From JAGQRJ01 sp041402045 (GTDB taxonomy: Bacteria; Planctomycetota; J058), in NCBI GenBank assembly GCA_041402045.1, contig JAWKSZ010000013.1, forward strand, positions 62,001 through 126,000: DNA of 64,000 nt, given 5' to 3'. How positions within the stretch are numbered: the stretch's first letter is position 1; every line of letters begins with the position of its first letter. The translations under genes were made by a program, and so were the position numbers. Under the pieces are notes generated by a model, which was not told where the DNA came from, did not search any database, and was given only the letters and a program-made list of their open reading frames with translations. Shown here piece by piece: positions 47,776 to 55,431 of the stretch.

Positions 47776-48993
47776 ATGAAGCGGTTGATCGTATCCAGCC
47801 TCCTCCTGTGGGGCCTCGTCGGGGGCGTCTACGCCCAGGACGACCCCACCACCGACCCGATCGAAGACGGCGAGACCCCCGTCGACGTCCCCGAGGTCGA
47901 CGCCCCCGAAGGGGCCGAGGTCGAGGCCGGCGAGCTCTCTCCCCCCGGCACCCTGCCCTCGGGGCTCGTGCTCAAGAACGGGGAGGCCCTGCGGGGGAGC
48001 CTGGTCGGCGTCAGCGACGGGACCGTGACCTACACCAGCGAGTCGGTGGGCGAGCAGAAGGTGCCCCTGGCCCAGGTCGAGTCGCTCAACACCGAGAAGG
48101 TGCACGAGGTCGTCATGCCCGGCGGCGGCACCCTGCGCGGCCAGGTGCAGATCGTCGGCGAGCAGGTGATCGTGACGCCGGAGGACGGCAGCGCGCCGGT
48201 GACCTTCGCCCTCGCGGACCTGACCGCGATCAACCCGGCGCCGGAGAAGACCGAGCTCGACTACTGGACCTTCACCGGGACCCTGGGCGCCAGCGCCACC
48301 TACGGCAACACCCGCACCCGGACCTTCTTCGCCCTGGCGAGCGTCGACCGCGAGGACGAGAACACCCACTTCCGCCTGGCCTACACCGGCGTCTACGCCG
48401 TCGACGCGAGCAAGAACGGCGCCGGCGAGACCGCCAAGAGCCACCGCGGTGACTTCCAGTTCGACGTGAACATCACCGAGCGCTTCTACGTGACCCCGGT
48501 GGTCGGCCACCTGCTCTACGACAAGTTCGCGAACATCGAGCTCCGCGGCAGCATCGGCGCCGGGGTCGGCTACAAGATCTTCATCAAGGAGCACCTCAAG
48601 TGGCGCGTCGAGGCCGGCGGGTCCTACAGCGAGACCCGGGTCTACCGCGAGTCGCCGAACCTGCTCGTCGCGACCCAGACCCCGCCCGAGGAGACCCCGC
48701 CCTTCAACCAGGCGATCTACTCGGTCTCGGCCCGCGTCGCGAGCAACTTCTACTGGAAGCTCAACGACCGCCTGACCCTGGACGCGTTCTGGGAGTCCTA
48801 CATCGGGGTCAAGGACCTCAAGGACACCTTCCACCGCGGCACGTTCAACATCGGCTACCAGATCAGCGGCAACTTCGCCCTGGGCCTGGGCGGGATCTAC
48901 GACCGCGTGGAGACCCCTGGCCGCCGCGCCAACGGGAGCCCCGCCCGCCGCGACGACTTCAAGGCGACCCTGACCCTGTCCTTCACCTTCTAG
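47776..48993 (+). CDS. DUF481 outer-membrane beta-barrel protein
   Basis: 405 residues; AGAGGA before ATG 47776, signal peptide ending VYAQ. After an acidic Asp/Glu/Pro stretch, residues about 55-150 form a small beta domain ('LVLKNGEALRGSLVGVSDG', repeated as 'GGGTLRGQVQIVGEQVIV'), like Sm- or PRC-type modules often preceding DUF481. The remaining 240 residues are the DUF481 barrel with alternating strands ('ASATYGNTRTRTFFALASVD', 'FALGLGGIYDRVE') and a final Phe (TLTLSFTF), the usual C-terminal signature for outer-membrane insertion. Transport or stress function unknown. Confidence 0.85.
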   Translation: MKRLIVSSLLLWGLVGGVYAQDDPTTDPIEDGETPVDVPEVDAPEGAEVEAGELSPPGTLPSGLVLKNGEALRGSLVGVSDGTVTYTSESVGEQKVPLAQVESLNTEKVHEVVMPGGGTLRGQVQIVGEQVIVTPEDGSAPVTFALADLTAINPAPEKTELDYWTFTGTLGASATYGNTRTRTFFALASVDREDENTHFRLAYTGVYAVDASKNGAGETAKSHRGDFQFDVNITERFYVTPVVGHLLYDKFANIELRGSIGAGVGYKIFIKEHLKWRVEAGGSYSETRVYRESPNLLVATQTPPEETPPFNQAIYSVSARVASNFYWKLNDRLTLDAFWESYIGVKDLKDTFHRGTFNIGYQISGNFALGLGGIYDRVETPGRRANGSPARRDDFKATLTLSFTF

Positions 48994-49003
48994 GCGCGGA
49001 GTT

Positions 49004-49077
49004 CGCGATCCCGAGCGGGCGAGGGTCCGCGCGGGGTCGCGACGTTCCTGAGGGGGCCTCGCCCGCTCGGGATCGCG
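49004..49077. repeat. Long perfect inverted repeat (21-bp arms)
   Basis: The arm 49004-49024 (beginning CGCGATCCCGAGCGGG) is perfectly complementary to 49057-49077, with a 32-bp loop. A nearly identical arm sequence occurs singly at 716-738, also in a 3' intergenic region. It lies just after the DUF481 stop, so it could terminate transcription as well as being a REP-like repeat. Confidence 0.7.
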
Positions 49078-49127
49078 ACTCCGAGCCTAAGGCTCCGCCA
49101 GGTCGGGAGTGATCCGACCCACACGCA

Positions 49128-49153
49128 GGACGCCGCCCTCTCGGGCGGCGTCC
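49128..49153. terminator. Perfect hairpin between convergent genes
   Basis: An 11-bp perfect stem (GGACGCCGCCC at 49128-49138, complement at 49143-49153) with a TCTC tetraloop. It lies between the DUF481 gene (plus) and the basic protein gene (minus, ends 49186), followed by a TTGG stretch. It probably serves both strands. Confidence 0.6.
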
Positions 49154-49185
49154 TTGGCGTTGGTTCCAGGAGCGGCGAGCCCCGG

Positions 49186-49758
49186 CTAGCTCGGCCCGAG
49201 CAGGCCGCGCACCGCTGCGCCCAGGAGCGCCTCGCACGCTCGGCGCACGCGCCCCCGCAGGCGGCGCGCGACCCCGGGTCGGGGCGCCGGCGGCGCGCTC
49301 GGGGCCCAGCCGTCGTAGAGCGCGCTCACGGCGAGCTGGGCCTCGACCTGGGCCAGGTCCCGCGCGACCTCCACGTCGTGGACCACCCGGGTTCCGGCCA
49401 CGTCCGGCGCGGCCACCGCCTCGGCGGGGGCCGGAGCCTCGGAGTCGGGGACGACGGGCGTCGCCGCCTGCGCGGGCTCGGGCGCGGCGGTCGCCTCCTG
49501 CGCCGGCGCGGCCTGCTTCTTCGCCGGCTTGCGCCCGGCGGTGGTCTTGCGGGCGCCGGCCTTGCGCTTGGCGCGGGTGCGCTCGGCGGCGGCCCGCTTG
49601 CGGCGCTGGGGACCGCTGGTGGTCAGCGCCTCCTTGGCCTCGGGCGCGGGCGTCGCCTCCTCGGGGTCCTTGCTCGGCACGAGGAAGTCGAGGTTCCGCT
49701 TCGCCTTGCCGCGGGCGAAGGCCCCCTTCAGGGCCTGGCGATCAAGCCGCTTGGCCAT
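49186..49758 (-). CDS. Basic Ala/Lys/Pro-rich protein coupled to ParA
   Basis: 190 residues. The first 35 residues (MAKRLDRQALKGAFARGKAK...) are basic and helical; the middle is Lys/Arg-rich then Ala/Pro/Glu-rich low complexity resembling histone H1-like tails; the last 65 residues form a helical domain ('VEVARDLAQVEAQLAVSALY' onward). No ParB, AT-hook or HTH motif is recognised. It overlaps the end of parA by 17 bp, so the two are translated together. It may be the ParA partner or cargo adaptor in place of ParB (inference). Confidence 0.6.
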   Translation of the reverse strand: MAKRLDRQALKGAFARGKAKRNLDFLVPSKDPEEATPAPEAKEALTTSGPQRRKRAAAERTRAKRKAGARKTTAGRKPAKKQAAPAQEATAAPEPAQAATPVVPDSEAPAPAEAVAAPDVAGTRVVHDVEVARDLAQVEAQLAVSALYDGWAPSAPPAPRPGVARRLRGRVRRACEALLGAAVRGLLGPS

Positions 49759-50542
49759 GGGCCACCTCCTCCCGGGGCTGCAGCGCGCGGTGGACTTCGC
49801 AGGCGAGGGCCTCGTAGGCCAGGGCCGCCCGCGAGCGCGGGGCGTAGATCGAGACCGGCAGCCCGTGGACCTGCGCCTCGCGCACCCGGGTGTCGACGCC
49901 GACGCGGGTCGGGCTCACGTGCTCGCCGAAGGCTTCGACCAGCTCGGCCAGCACGACCTTGCTGATCTTGTTGCGCTGGTCGAAGAGGGTGGGGACCAGG
50001 CGCACCTGGAGGGTCGGGTTGCGGCGCTCCTGCACCAGCTCCACGACCTCCATGAGCTTGGCCACCCCGCGCGCGCTGAAGAACTCGCACTGCACGGGCA
50101 CGACCACGAGCTGCGAGGCGCCCAGCGCGTTGATCGTGAGCGCGCCCAGGCTGGGGGGGCAGTCGAGCACCACGTAGTCGTAGGCCTCCTGCACCGCGCG
50201 CAGCTTGAATTTGAGCAGCTCGTCGAAGCCGACCTGCCCCAGGAGCTCGGCCTCGGCCTGGGCCAGGCGCGGCCCCGCGGGCAGCAGGTGCAGGGTCTCG
50301 ACCCCGGGCAGCTCGATCGGGAGCGCCGCGTCGGCGACGGTCCCCCGCCGCGCCAGGACCTCGAACAGGCTCAGGTCGTCGGCCTCGAGCTCGACGCCGA
50401 ACCCGGCGGTGAGGTTCTCCTGCGGGTCCATGTCCACGGCGAGCACGCGGAAGCCCTGCTGGGCCAGGCTGGTCGCCAGCGAGAGCGCGGTGGTCGTCTT
50501 GGCCACGCCGCCCTTCTGGTTGGCGACGGACAGAATCTGCAT
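49742..50542 (-). CDS. parA: ParA/Soj-family ATPase
   Basis: 266 residues. Deviant Walker A KGGVAKTTT with the signature Lys near residue 10, VDMDPQENLT (Walker A'), and Walker B VVLDCPPSLG are present, as is the FDQRNKISK segment and an Arg-rich C-terminus. ParA ATPases form gradients on the nucleoid to position chromosomes, plasmids or protein complexes. There is no parB gene nearby and no parS-like cluster seen; instead an overlapping gene encodes a basic low-complexity protein. The gene may act in cargo positioning rather than chromosome segregation. Start is ATG preceded by GGGGAGG. Confidence 0.88.
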   Translation of the reverse strand: MQILSVANQKGGVAKTTTALSLATSLAQQGFRVLAVDMDPQENLTAGFGVELEADDLSLFEVLARRGTVADAALPIELPGVETLHLLPAGPRLAQAEAELLGQVGFDELLKFKLRAVQEAYDYVVLDCPPSLGALTINALGASQLVVVPVQCEFFSARGVAKLMEVVELVQERRNPTLQVRLVPTLFDQRNKISKVVLAELVEAFGEHVSPTRVGVDTRVREAQVHGLPVSIYAPRSRAALAYEALACEVHRALQPREEVAHGQAA

Positions 50543-50690
50543 GTGGAGCCTCCCCTGGGAGGCTTATCGGCGCCCCGGGGAGCAAGCTTTAGCCGCGCCG
50601 CGTTATCCGGGGGCCCCTGCCCTTGCCCCTGCCCCAGCCCCTGCCTCTGCCCCAGCTCCGCGAGGTCGCGAGCTGGCTGGGGCGACGGTA

Positions 50691-50860
50691 TGAACCGCCA
50701 AGACCGCCAAGAGCGCCAAGGCTCCGCGGGGTCGGCTCCGTCCAGAGAGAAGAAGGATTGAGGGGGGCGTGTCCGCTCTTCCCACCCGTCCCTTCTCACT
50801 GATCGCCGAAACGAGGTCTCAGGGCGGAGCCTTGGCGCCCTTGGCGGCCTTGGCGGTTCA
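50691..50860. mobile_element. Dispersed palindrome-ended intergenic element, copy B
   Basis: 170 bp bounded by a perfect 10-bp inverted repeat (TGAACCGCCA / TGGCGGTTCA), each end extended by CGCCAAGA-type 9-bp repeats. Interior contains AAGAAGGATTGAGGG at 50749-50764, the reverse complement of the matching part of copy A (44507-44680). The left flank 50645-50688 (with GAGGTCGCGAGCTGGCTGG) is shared with copy A without inversion. It lies between parA and the exonuclease gene and has no coding capacity of its own. Confidence 0.7.
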
Positions 50861-50905
50861 ATGGCTCTCGCGCGCCCGCCTGCGGCCTTCGCCGGCCGGC
50901 CCGCC

Positions 50906-51688
50906 CTACCCGCCGAAGGTCGCCACCACCGGCGCGTGGTCCGACGGCTTGTCGCCGCGCCGCTCCTCGAGGTCGATCCGCACCGCCTCCAGGCGCTCGC
51001 GCAGCGGGGCAGTGGCCAGGATCAAGTCGATCCGCAGGCCCTGGTTCTTCTCCACGACCTCCGCGCCGCTGCCGTCGCGGTAGTCGAACCAACTGAACAG
51101 CCCCCCCTCGGGGTGCCGCTCGCGCAGGAGGTCGTGGAGCCCCCAGCCGCGCAGACGCTCGACCGCGGCGCGCTCGTGGGGGCTGGTGTGCAGGCGGTTC
51201 TTCCAGGCCACGGGGTCGTGGACGTCCTGGTCGTCGGGGGCAATGTTGAAGTCGCCGAGGAGCACCAGGGGCTGGCCAGGGTCGTGCTGGCTCACCAGCA
51301 GGCGCTGCAGGCGCCCGAGCCAGTCGAGCTTGTAGAAGAAGGCCTCGCTGGCCAGGGCCTGGCCGTTGGGCACGTAGACGTTGATCACCCGCACCCCGTC
51401 GACGGTCGCGGCCACGAACCGGCGCTGGGCGTCGTCGTCGCGGCCGGGGAGCGCCAGGGCCACGTCCTCGAGCGGGCGCTTGCTCAGGATCGCGACGCCG
51501 TTCAGCCCCTTCTCGCCGGTGTAGGCCAGGGCGTAGCCCAGCGCTCGCAGCTCCGCTTCGGGGAACTGGTCGTCGGGGCACTTGGTCTCTTGCAGGCACA
51601 CCACGTCGGGCTGGTGGCGCTCCAGCCAGGCGCACACGCGCTCCAGGCGCACCCGCAGCGAGTTCACGTTCCAGGTCACGATCTGCAT
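50906..51688 (-). CDS. xthA: Exodeoxyribonuclease III (XthA)
   Basis: 260 residues from ATG 51688 (MQIVTWNVNSLRVRL). All family motifs are visible: WNVNSLR, LQETKCPD with the metal-binding Glu, YVPNG, LLGDFNIAP with catalytic Asp and Asn, W-x-DYR near the C-terminus (FSWFDYRDGS), RIDLILAT and SDHAPVVA with the catalytic Asp-His pair. The enzyme is the AP endonuclease and 3'-5' exonuclease of base-excision repair. Usual length for the family. It stands in a co-directional set with the PCD and phosphate-transport genes, separated by 35 bp. Confidence 0.95.
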   Translation of the reverse strand: MQIVTWNVNSLRVRLERVCAWLERHQPDVVCLQETKCPDDQFPEAELRALGYALAYTGEKGLNGVAILSKRPLEDVALALPGRDDDAQRRFVAATVDGVRVINVYVPNGQALASEAFFYKLDWLGRLQRLLVSQHDPGQPLVLLGDFNIAPDDQDVHDPVAWKNRLHTSPHERAAVERLRGWGLHDLLRERHPEGGLFSWFDYRDGSGAEVVEKNQGLRIDLILATAPLRERLEAVRIDLEERRGDKPSDHAPVVATFGG

Positions 51689-51723
51689 GGGGCCGAGCCT
51701 ACCGCGCGAGGCTCGCGGCGCAA

Positions 51724-52008
51724 TCAGGCGCCCGCGGCGGCGGAGATCGCGCGGGCCAGGTCCAGGTCGAGCTGGGTGATCCCGCCGGCGTCGTGGGTCG
51801 TGAGCGCGACCCGCACCTCGGCGTAGACGTTCGTCCACTCGGGGTGGTGGTTCATGCGCTCGGCGACGAGGGCCACCCGGGTCATGAACCCGAAGGCCTC
51901 GACGAAGTCCGCGAAGCGGCGCTCCCAGCGCAGCTCGTCCTCGACCCGGGACCAGCCGGGGAGCGCCTCGAGGGCGGCCGCGATCGCGTCGGGGGCCAGC
52001 CGCTCCAC
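51724..52008 (-). CDS. phhB: 4a-hydroxytetrahydrobiopterin dehydratase (PCD/DCoH family)
   Basis: 94 residues starting at GTG 52008, two bases after the stop of the phosphate transporter gene. The PCD signature is complete: FGFMTRVALVAERMNHHPEW carries the active-site His pair, followed by 'VRVALTTHDAGGITQLDLDLA' with the third His. The usual length is about 95 to 105 residues. The enzyme recycles the carbinolamine of pterin cofactors, or acts in molybdopterin or folate side reactions in organisms without aromatic hydroxylases. Coupling to a phosphate transporter appears incidental. Confidence 0.92.
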   Translation of the reverse strand: MERLAPDAIAAALEALPGWSRVEDELRWERRFADFVEAFGFMTRVALVAERMNHHPEWTNVYAEVRVALTTHDAGGITQLDLDLARAISAAAGA

Positions 52009-52010
52009 GC

Positions 52011-53387
52011 CTACAGCAGGACCATCCGCGCCATGGCGAACACGGCGCCGCCCAGGATCGCGGTGAAGGGCACGGTAATGAACCAGCTGGCCACGATCCC
52101 CTTGAGCACCTGAATGTTGATCGCGCCGATCCCGCGGGCGATCCCGACGCCGATCACCGAGCCCACGAGGGTGTGGGTGGTGGACACCGGCAGGCCGAGC
52201 TTGCTCGCGGTCACGATCGTGGTCGCGGCGGCGAACTCGGCGGTGAAGCCGCGGCTGGGGGTCAGCTCGGTGATCTTCTCGCCCACGGTGCCCATGACCT
52301 TGTAGCCGTAGGTCGCGAGCCCGATCACGATCCCCACCGCGCCCATGAGCAGGATCCACATGGGCATGGGGGCCTTGGCGCTGAAGCCGTGCTGGACGGC
52401 GGTCACGACCCCCGCCAGCGGGCCCACGGCGTTGGCCACGTCGTTGCTCCCGTGGGCGAAGGCCACGAGGCACGCGGTCATGATCTGCAGGATCAGGAAC
52501 ACCTTCTCGGTGCGCTTGAGCCCCTCGTTCAGCGGCAGCTCGCCGACCCCCCAGACCGTGCGCCGGAAGATCGGGATCGAGCCCACGAGCGCGAACACGC
52601 CGACCCCGATCGAAATGAAGATCCCGTCGCGGAACGAGAAGTCGAGCTTCAGCGGCTTGAGCCCCTTGAAGATCAGGGCCATGGAGAGCACGAAGAAGAT
52701 CGGTGCCATGAGCAAGGGGCCCCACTTCGCGATCGCCAGGTGCGGTTGATCGGCGAGGAGCACGATCTTGCGCAGCCCGTGGAACAGCAGGTAGCCGAGC
52801 ACCGCGCCCATGATCGGCGAGACGACCCAGGAGCCCGCGATCTGACCGACCTTGAACCAGTCCACCGCGTCCCAGCCGCCGGCGACCACACCGAACCCGA
52901 CCACCGAGCCCACGATCGAGTGGGTGGTCGACACGGGCCAGCCGAAGTAGGTCGCGAGGTGCAGCCACACCGAGGCCGCGAGCAGGCAGCAAGTCATGCC
53001 CAGGGCGAACTGCATGGCGCCCTTGGACGGCGTGTGCGTGCCGTCGGCGGCGACCACGACCGGGCCCCCGGTGCCGTCTTGGGGCGTCTCGGGGGTCGCG
53101 ACCGGGGGCGGCGCGGTGGTGCTGTCGACCTCGGCCACCTCCTCGGTCAGCCCCAGGCGGTCGGGGTTCACGATCCCCTTGCGCACGGTCTCGGTGACCG
53201 TGCCGCCCACGAGCATGGCGCCGGCGAACTCGAAGATCGCGGCCACGATGATCGCGCGCTTGAGGGTCAGGGCGCCCGAACCGACCGACGTGCCCATGGC
53301 GTTGGCCACGTCGTTCGCGCCGATGTTCCACGACATGTAGAACCCGGTGAGGACGGCCATGATCAAGAGGATGGTGGCGAGGGTCAT
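52011..53387 (-). CDS. pit: PiT-family inorganic phosphate transporter
   Basis: 458 residues, about eleven membrane helices. The duplicated PiT signature is visible twice: GANDVANAMGTSVGSGALT near the N-terminus and GSNDVANAVGPLAGVV in the second half, along with two 'PVSTTHSIVGSVVGFG'/'PVSTTHTLVGSVIGVG' blocks. A Pro/Thr-rich acidic loop of about 45 residues lies between helices 3 and 4, longer than in E. coli PitA. The protein takes up metal-phosphate by cation symport. The DUF47 gene 43 bp upstream (53431-54108) is its usual partner. Confidence 0.93.
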   Translation of the reverse strand: MTLATILLIMAVLTGFYMSWNIGANDVANAMGTSVGSGALTLKRAIIVAAIFEFAGAMLVGGTVTETVRKGIVNPDRLGLTEEVAEVDSTTAPPPVATPETPQDGTGGPVVVAADGTHTPSKGAMQFALGMTCCLLAASVWLHLATYFGWPVSTTHSIVGSVVGFGVVAGGWDAVDWFKVGQIAGSWVVSPIMGAVLGYLLFHGLRKIVLLADQPHLAIAKWGPLLMAPIFFVLSMALIFKGLKPLKLDFSFRDGIFISIGVGVFALVGSIPIFRRTVWGVGELPLNEGLKRTEKVFLILQIMTACLVAFAHGSNDVANAVGPLAGVVTAVQHGFSAKAPMPMWILLMGAVGIVIGLATYGYKVMGTVGEKITELTPSRGFTAEFAAATTIVTASKLGLPVSTTHTLVGSVIGVGIARGIGAINIQVLKGIVASWFITVPFTAILGGAVFAMARMVLL

Positions 53388-53430
53388 GCTTGGATAGCTC
53401 GCAGGGGCGAGAGGGACGGCGAGGGAGCGA

Positions 53431-54108
53431 CTAGCGGGCGACGATCAGGCGGACGGCGTCGCCGACGTTCTCGGCGTGGTTGGCCATGTCCCCGATCGCG
53501 AACAGGACCTTGGTCCACATGAACACGCCGACCGGCGGGAGCTCGTTCTCCAGGGAGAACAAGGTCTTGCAGATCTGGTCCTGGACCTTGTCGGCCTCGT
53601 GCTCCTTGCGCGCGACCTCGTCGATCTGCTGCCCGATCCGGTCCACGACCTTGCCGCCGAAGCCGACCTCCATCAGCGGGTCGAGCAGGTCGACCAGCTC
53701 CTTGGCGGTGGCGACGGTGTCCAGCACGCGCTCGACGTAGATCCGGAGCAGCGGGCGCAGGGGCTCCGGGGTCTCCATGGGCCGCCAGGTCAGGAGCACC
53801 GCGACGTCCTCGGCGCAGTCGGCGATCGCGTCGATCTGCCCGATCAAGCGCAGCACGTCGCGGCGGTCGACCGGCAGGAAGAGCTTGGCCGGGAGGTGCG
53901 CCCGAATGTCGTTCTTGGTCTCGTCGGCCTTGCCCTCGAGGCGGCTGATCTCCTTGGCGAGGGCCACGACCTTCTCCTGGTCGCCCTCGAGCAAGCGCTC
54001 GATCAGCTCGGGCACGCGGTCGGTGCACTCGGTGACGCGCGTCATGAGGCGCCCCGCGCGGGGCAGGGGGCTGCGGCCACCCAACAAGCGGCCCAAGGGA
54101 ATGCGCAT
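53431..54108 (-). CDS. DUF47 (PhoU-like) PiT-accessory protein
   Basis: 225 residues, entirely helical, with the two-fold PhoU-like pattern and acidic metal-binding motifs (EISRLEGKADETKNDI in the first half, EVARKEHEADKVQDQI in the second). Its length and its place directly upstream of pit fit the TIGR00153/DUF47 family, which works with PiT carriers and probably controls their activity. It is the first gene of the pair; a plain 215-bp gap precedes it with only the protease-gene terminator. Confidence 0.9.
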   Translation of the reverse strand: MRIPLGRLLGGRSPLPRAGRLMTRVTECTDRVPELIERLLEGDQEKVVALAKEISRLEGKADETKNDIRAHLPAKLFLPVDRRDVLRLIGQIDAIADCAEDVAVLLTWRPMETPEPLRPLLRIYVERVLDTVATAKELVDLLDPLMEVGFGGKVVDRIGQQIDEVARKEHEADKVQDQICKTLFSLENELPPVGVFMWTKVLFAIGDMANHAENVGDAVRLIVAR

Positions 54109-54273
54109 GGAAGAGGACCTCCGAGGGGGCGTTGTAGCAGCGAGGGTGGAGCGGCGAAACCCCGGCCCCAGGCCGTCTGCAGCCGCAAAGGGCTTAGGCG
54201 GCCCCTCCCCAACTGAGCTTCATACGTTCGCCCTGTGTTCGCTCCGCGGCCCTCGGGGGGCTAACCAACGCAA

Positions 54274-54298
54274 CAGGCGGGGCTTAGGGCCCCGCCTG
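54274..54298 (-). terminator. Hairpin terminator after the protease genes
   Basis: A perfect 10-bp stem (CAGGCGGGGC at 54274-54283, complement at 54289-54298) with loop TTAGG lies 26 bp after the stop of the gene ending at 54324. There is no T tract on the minus strand, but position and symmetry fit. The rest of the gap 54109-54323 shows nothing coding. Confidence 0.6.
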
Positions 54299-54323
54299 GC
54301 TGGGTCACGGCGCGGAAGCGAGC

Positions 54324-55409
54324 TCAGCGCGTCTGGAGGGTGACCTCGACCGTGGTCATGCGCTGCTCGCGCATGAGCTTGAAGGTCACGGTCTCCCCCG
54401 CGGTCCGCTCGCGGAGCAGGCGCCCGAGGTGATCGAGGGACTCGAGGCGCTTGCCGTCGAGCTCGAGGATCACGTCGCCGGCCTGGAGTCCGCCCGCGGC
54501 GGCGGGGCTCTCGGGGTCGACCCCGAGCACGGCGATCCCGTGCTTGTGGGTCGGCGGCACCTGCGCCAGCGGCGCGTCGTCGGCGTTGATCCCCAGCCAG
54601 ATCCCGCCGGGGGGCGGGCCCTGGGCCTCGGGCTCCTCGACCATGGGCTGCATTTGCTCGACCGGCCCCTCGGCGGCCGGGCCCTCCTCGATCACCGCGT
54701 CCCGGCTCCACACCCCGAGCTGAGCCCTCAGCTCCTCGACGGGGATCGCGTGGGCGCTGCCGCGGAAGGGGAGCGCCACGTTGATCCCGATCAGCTTCCC
54801 GCTGCGGTCGACCAGCGGGCCGCCGAGGTGCACCTTCTCCAGCATGCCGTCGTGCTGCAGCACGCGGTCGTAGGAGCGGGTGTGGCCCTCGTTCCCGTCC
54901 TGGAACAGCCCGAGCAGAATGTTCTTCTGCATGAGCGAGCGCTGCACGCGGCGGTTCTTGGCGCTGAGCACGCCCACCGCCAGCGGGCCGCTGGGGCCAG
55001 GGGAGAGCACGTAGGTCCCGATCTCGAGCGCGTCGCTCGCGCCCAGGGCCAGGGGCGCCCCCACGCCGGGGACGAGCTCGAGCAGCGCCAGGTCGTGCTT
55101 GGCGCTGCGCGCGCGCACCCGGGCGCTGAAGTCGTTGCCGTCGCGGTTGCGCAGGCTGTAGGTCCCGTCGGTCACGACCTGGGCCGAGGTCACGATCCCC
55201 TCGCGCACGATCACCCCGTAGCCCTTGAGGGTCTGGCCGAGGCGGATCTCGACCACGCTCCCGGCGACGGTGTCGTTGAGCGGGGTCAGGGCGCGCTTGA
55301 GGGTCGCGTTCCGGCCCTCGACCGAGGGGTCGAGGCCGTCCTGAGCGAGGGCCGAGCCCGCGATCAGCAGGGCGGCCAGGCTCAGGCGCAGCGTGGAGGT
55401 CAGGGTCAT
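54324..55409 (-). CDS. S1C (HtrA/DegP-like) pseudo-protease with PDZ domain
   Basis: 361 residues, signal peptide ending SALAQ. The trypsin-like domain (about 30-240) keeps the fold and the Asp (KHDLALLEL, D106), but the catalytic His is Gln (VTSAQVVTD, Q77) and the Ser is Leu (VHLGGPLVD, L195, where GNSGGP is usual). It is therefore very likely inactive. A Glu/Pro linker leads to a PDZ domain (about 270-355: 'WLGINADDAPL', 'GLQAGDVILELDG'). It lies 22 bp downstream of an intact paralogue, so it may act as a regulatory or scaffolding subunit in a shared periplasmic complex. Confidence 0.88.
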   Translation of the reverse strand: MTLTSTLRLSLAALLIAGSALAQDGLDPSVEGRNATLKRALTPLNDTVAGSVVEIRLGQTLKGYGVIVREGIVTSAQVVTDGTYSLRNRDGNDFSARVRARSAKHDLALLELVPGVGAPLALGASDALEIGTYVLSPGPSGPLAVGVLSAKNRRVQRSLMQKNILLGLFQDGNEGHTRSYDRVLQHDGMLEKVHLGGPLVDRSGKLIGINVALPFRGSAHAIPVEELRAQLGVWSRDAVIEEGPAAEGPVEQMQPMVEEPEAQGPPPGGIWLGINADDAPLAQVPPTHKHGIAVLGVDPESPAAAGGLQAGDVILELDGKRLESLDHLGRLLRERTAGETVTFKLMREQRMTTVEVTLQTR

Positions 55410-55431
55410 GGGAGCTCTCCTCTCTCCGGGG

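Noticed and set aside
49742..50542. Chromosomal partition locus or replication origin
   Set aside because: No parB, parS cluster, dnaA, gidA or DnaA-box cluster is seen around the ParA gene.
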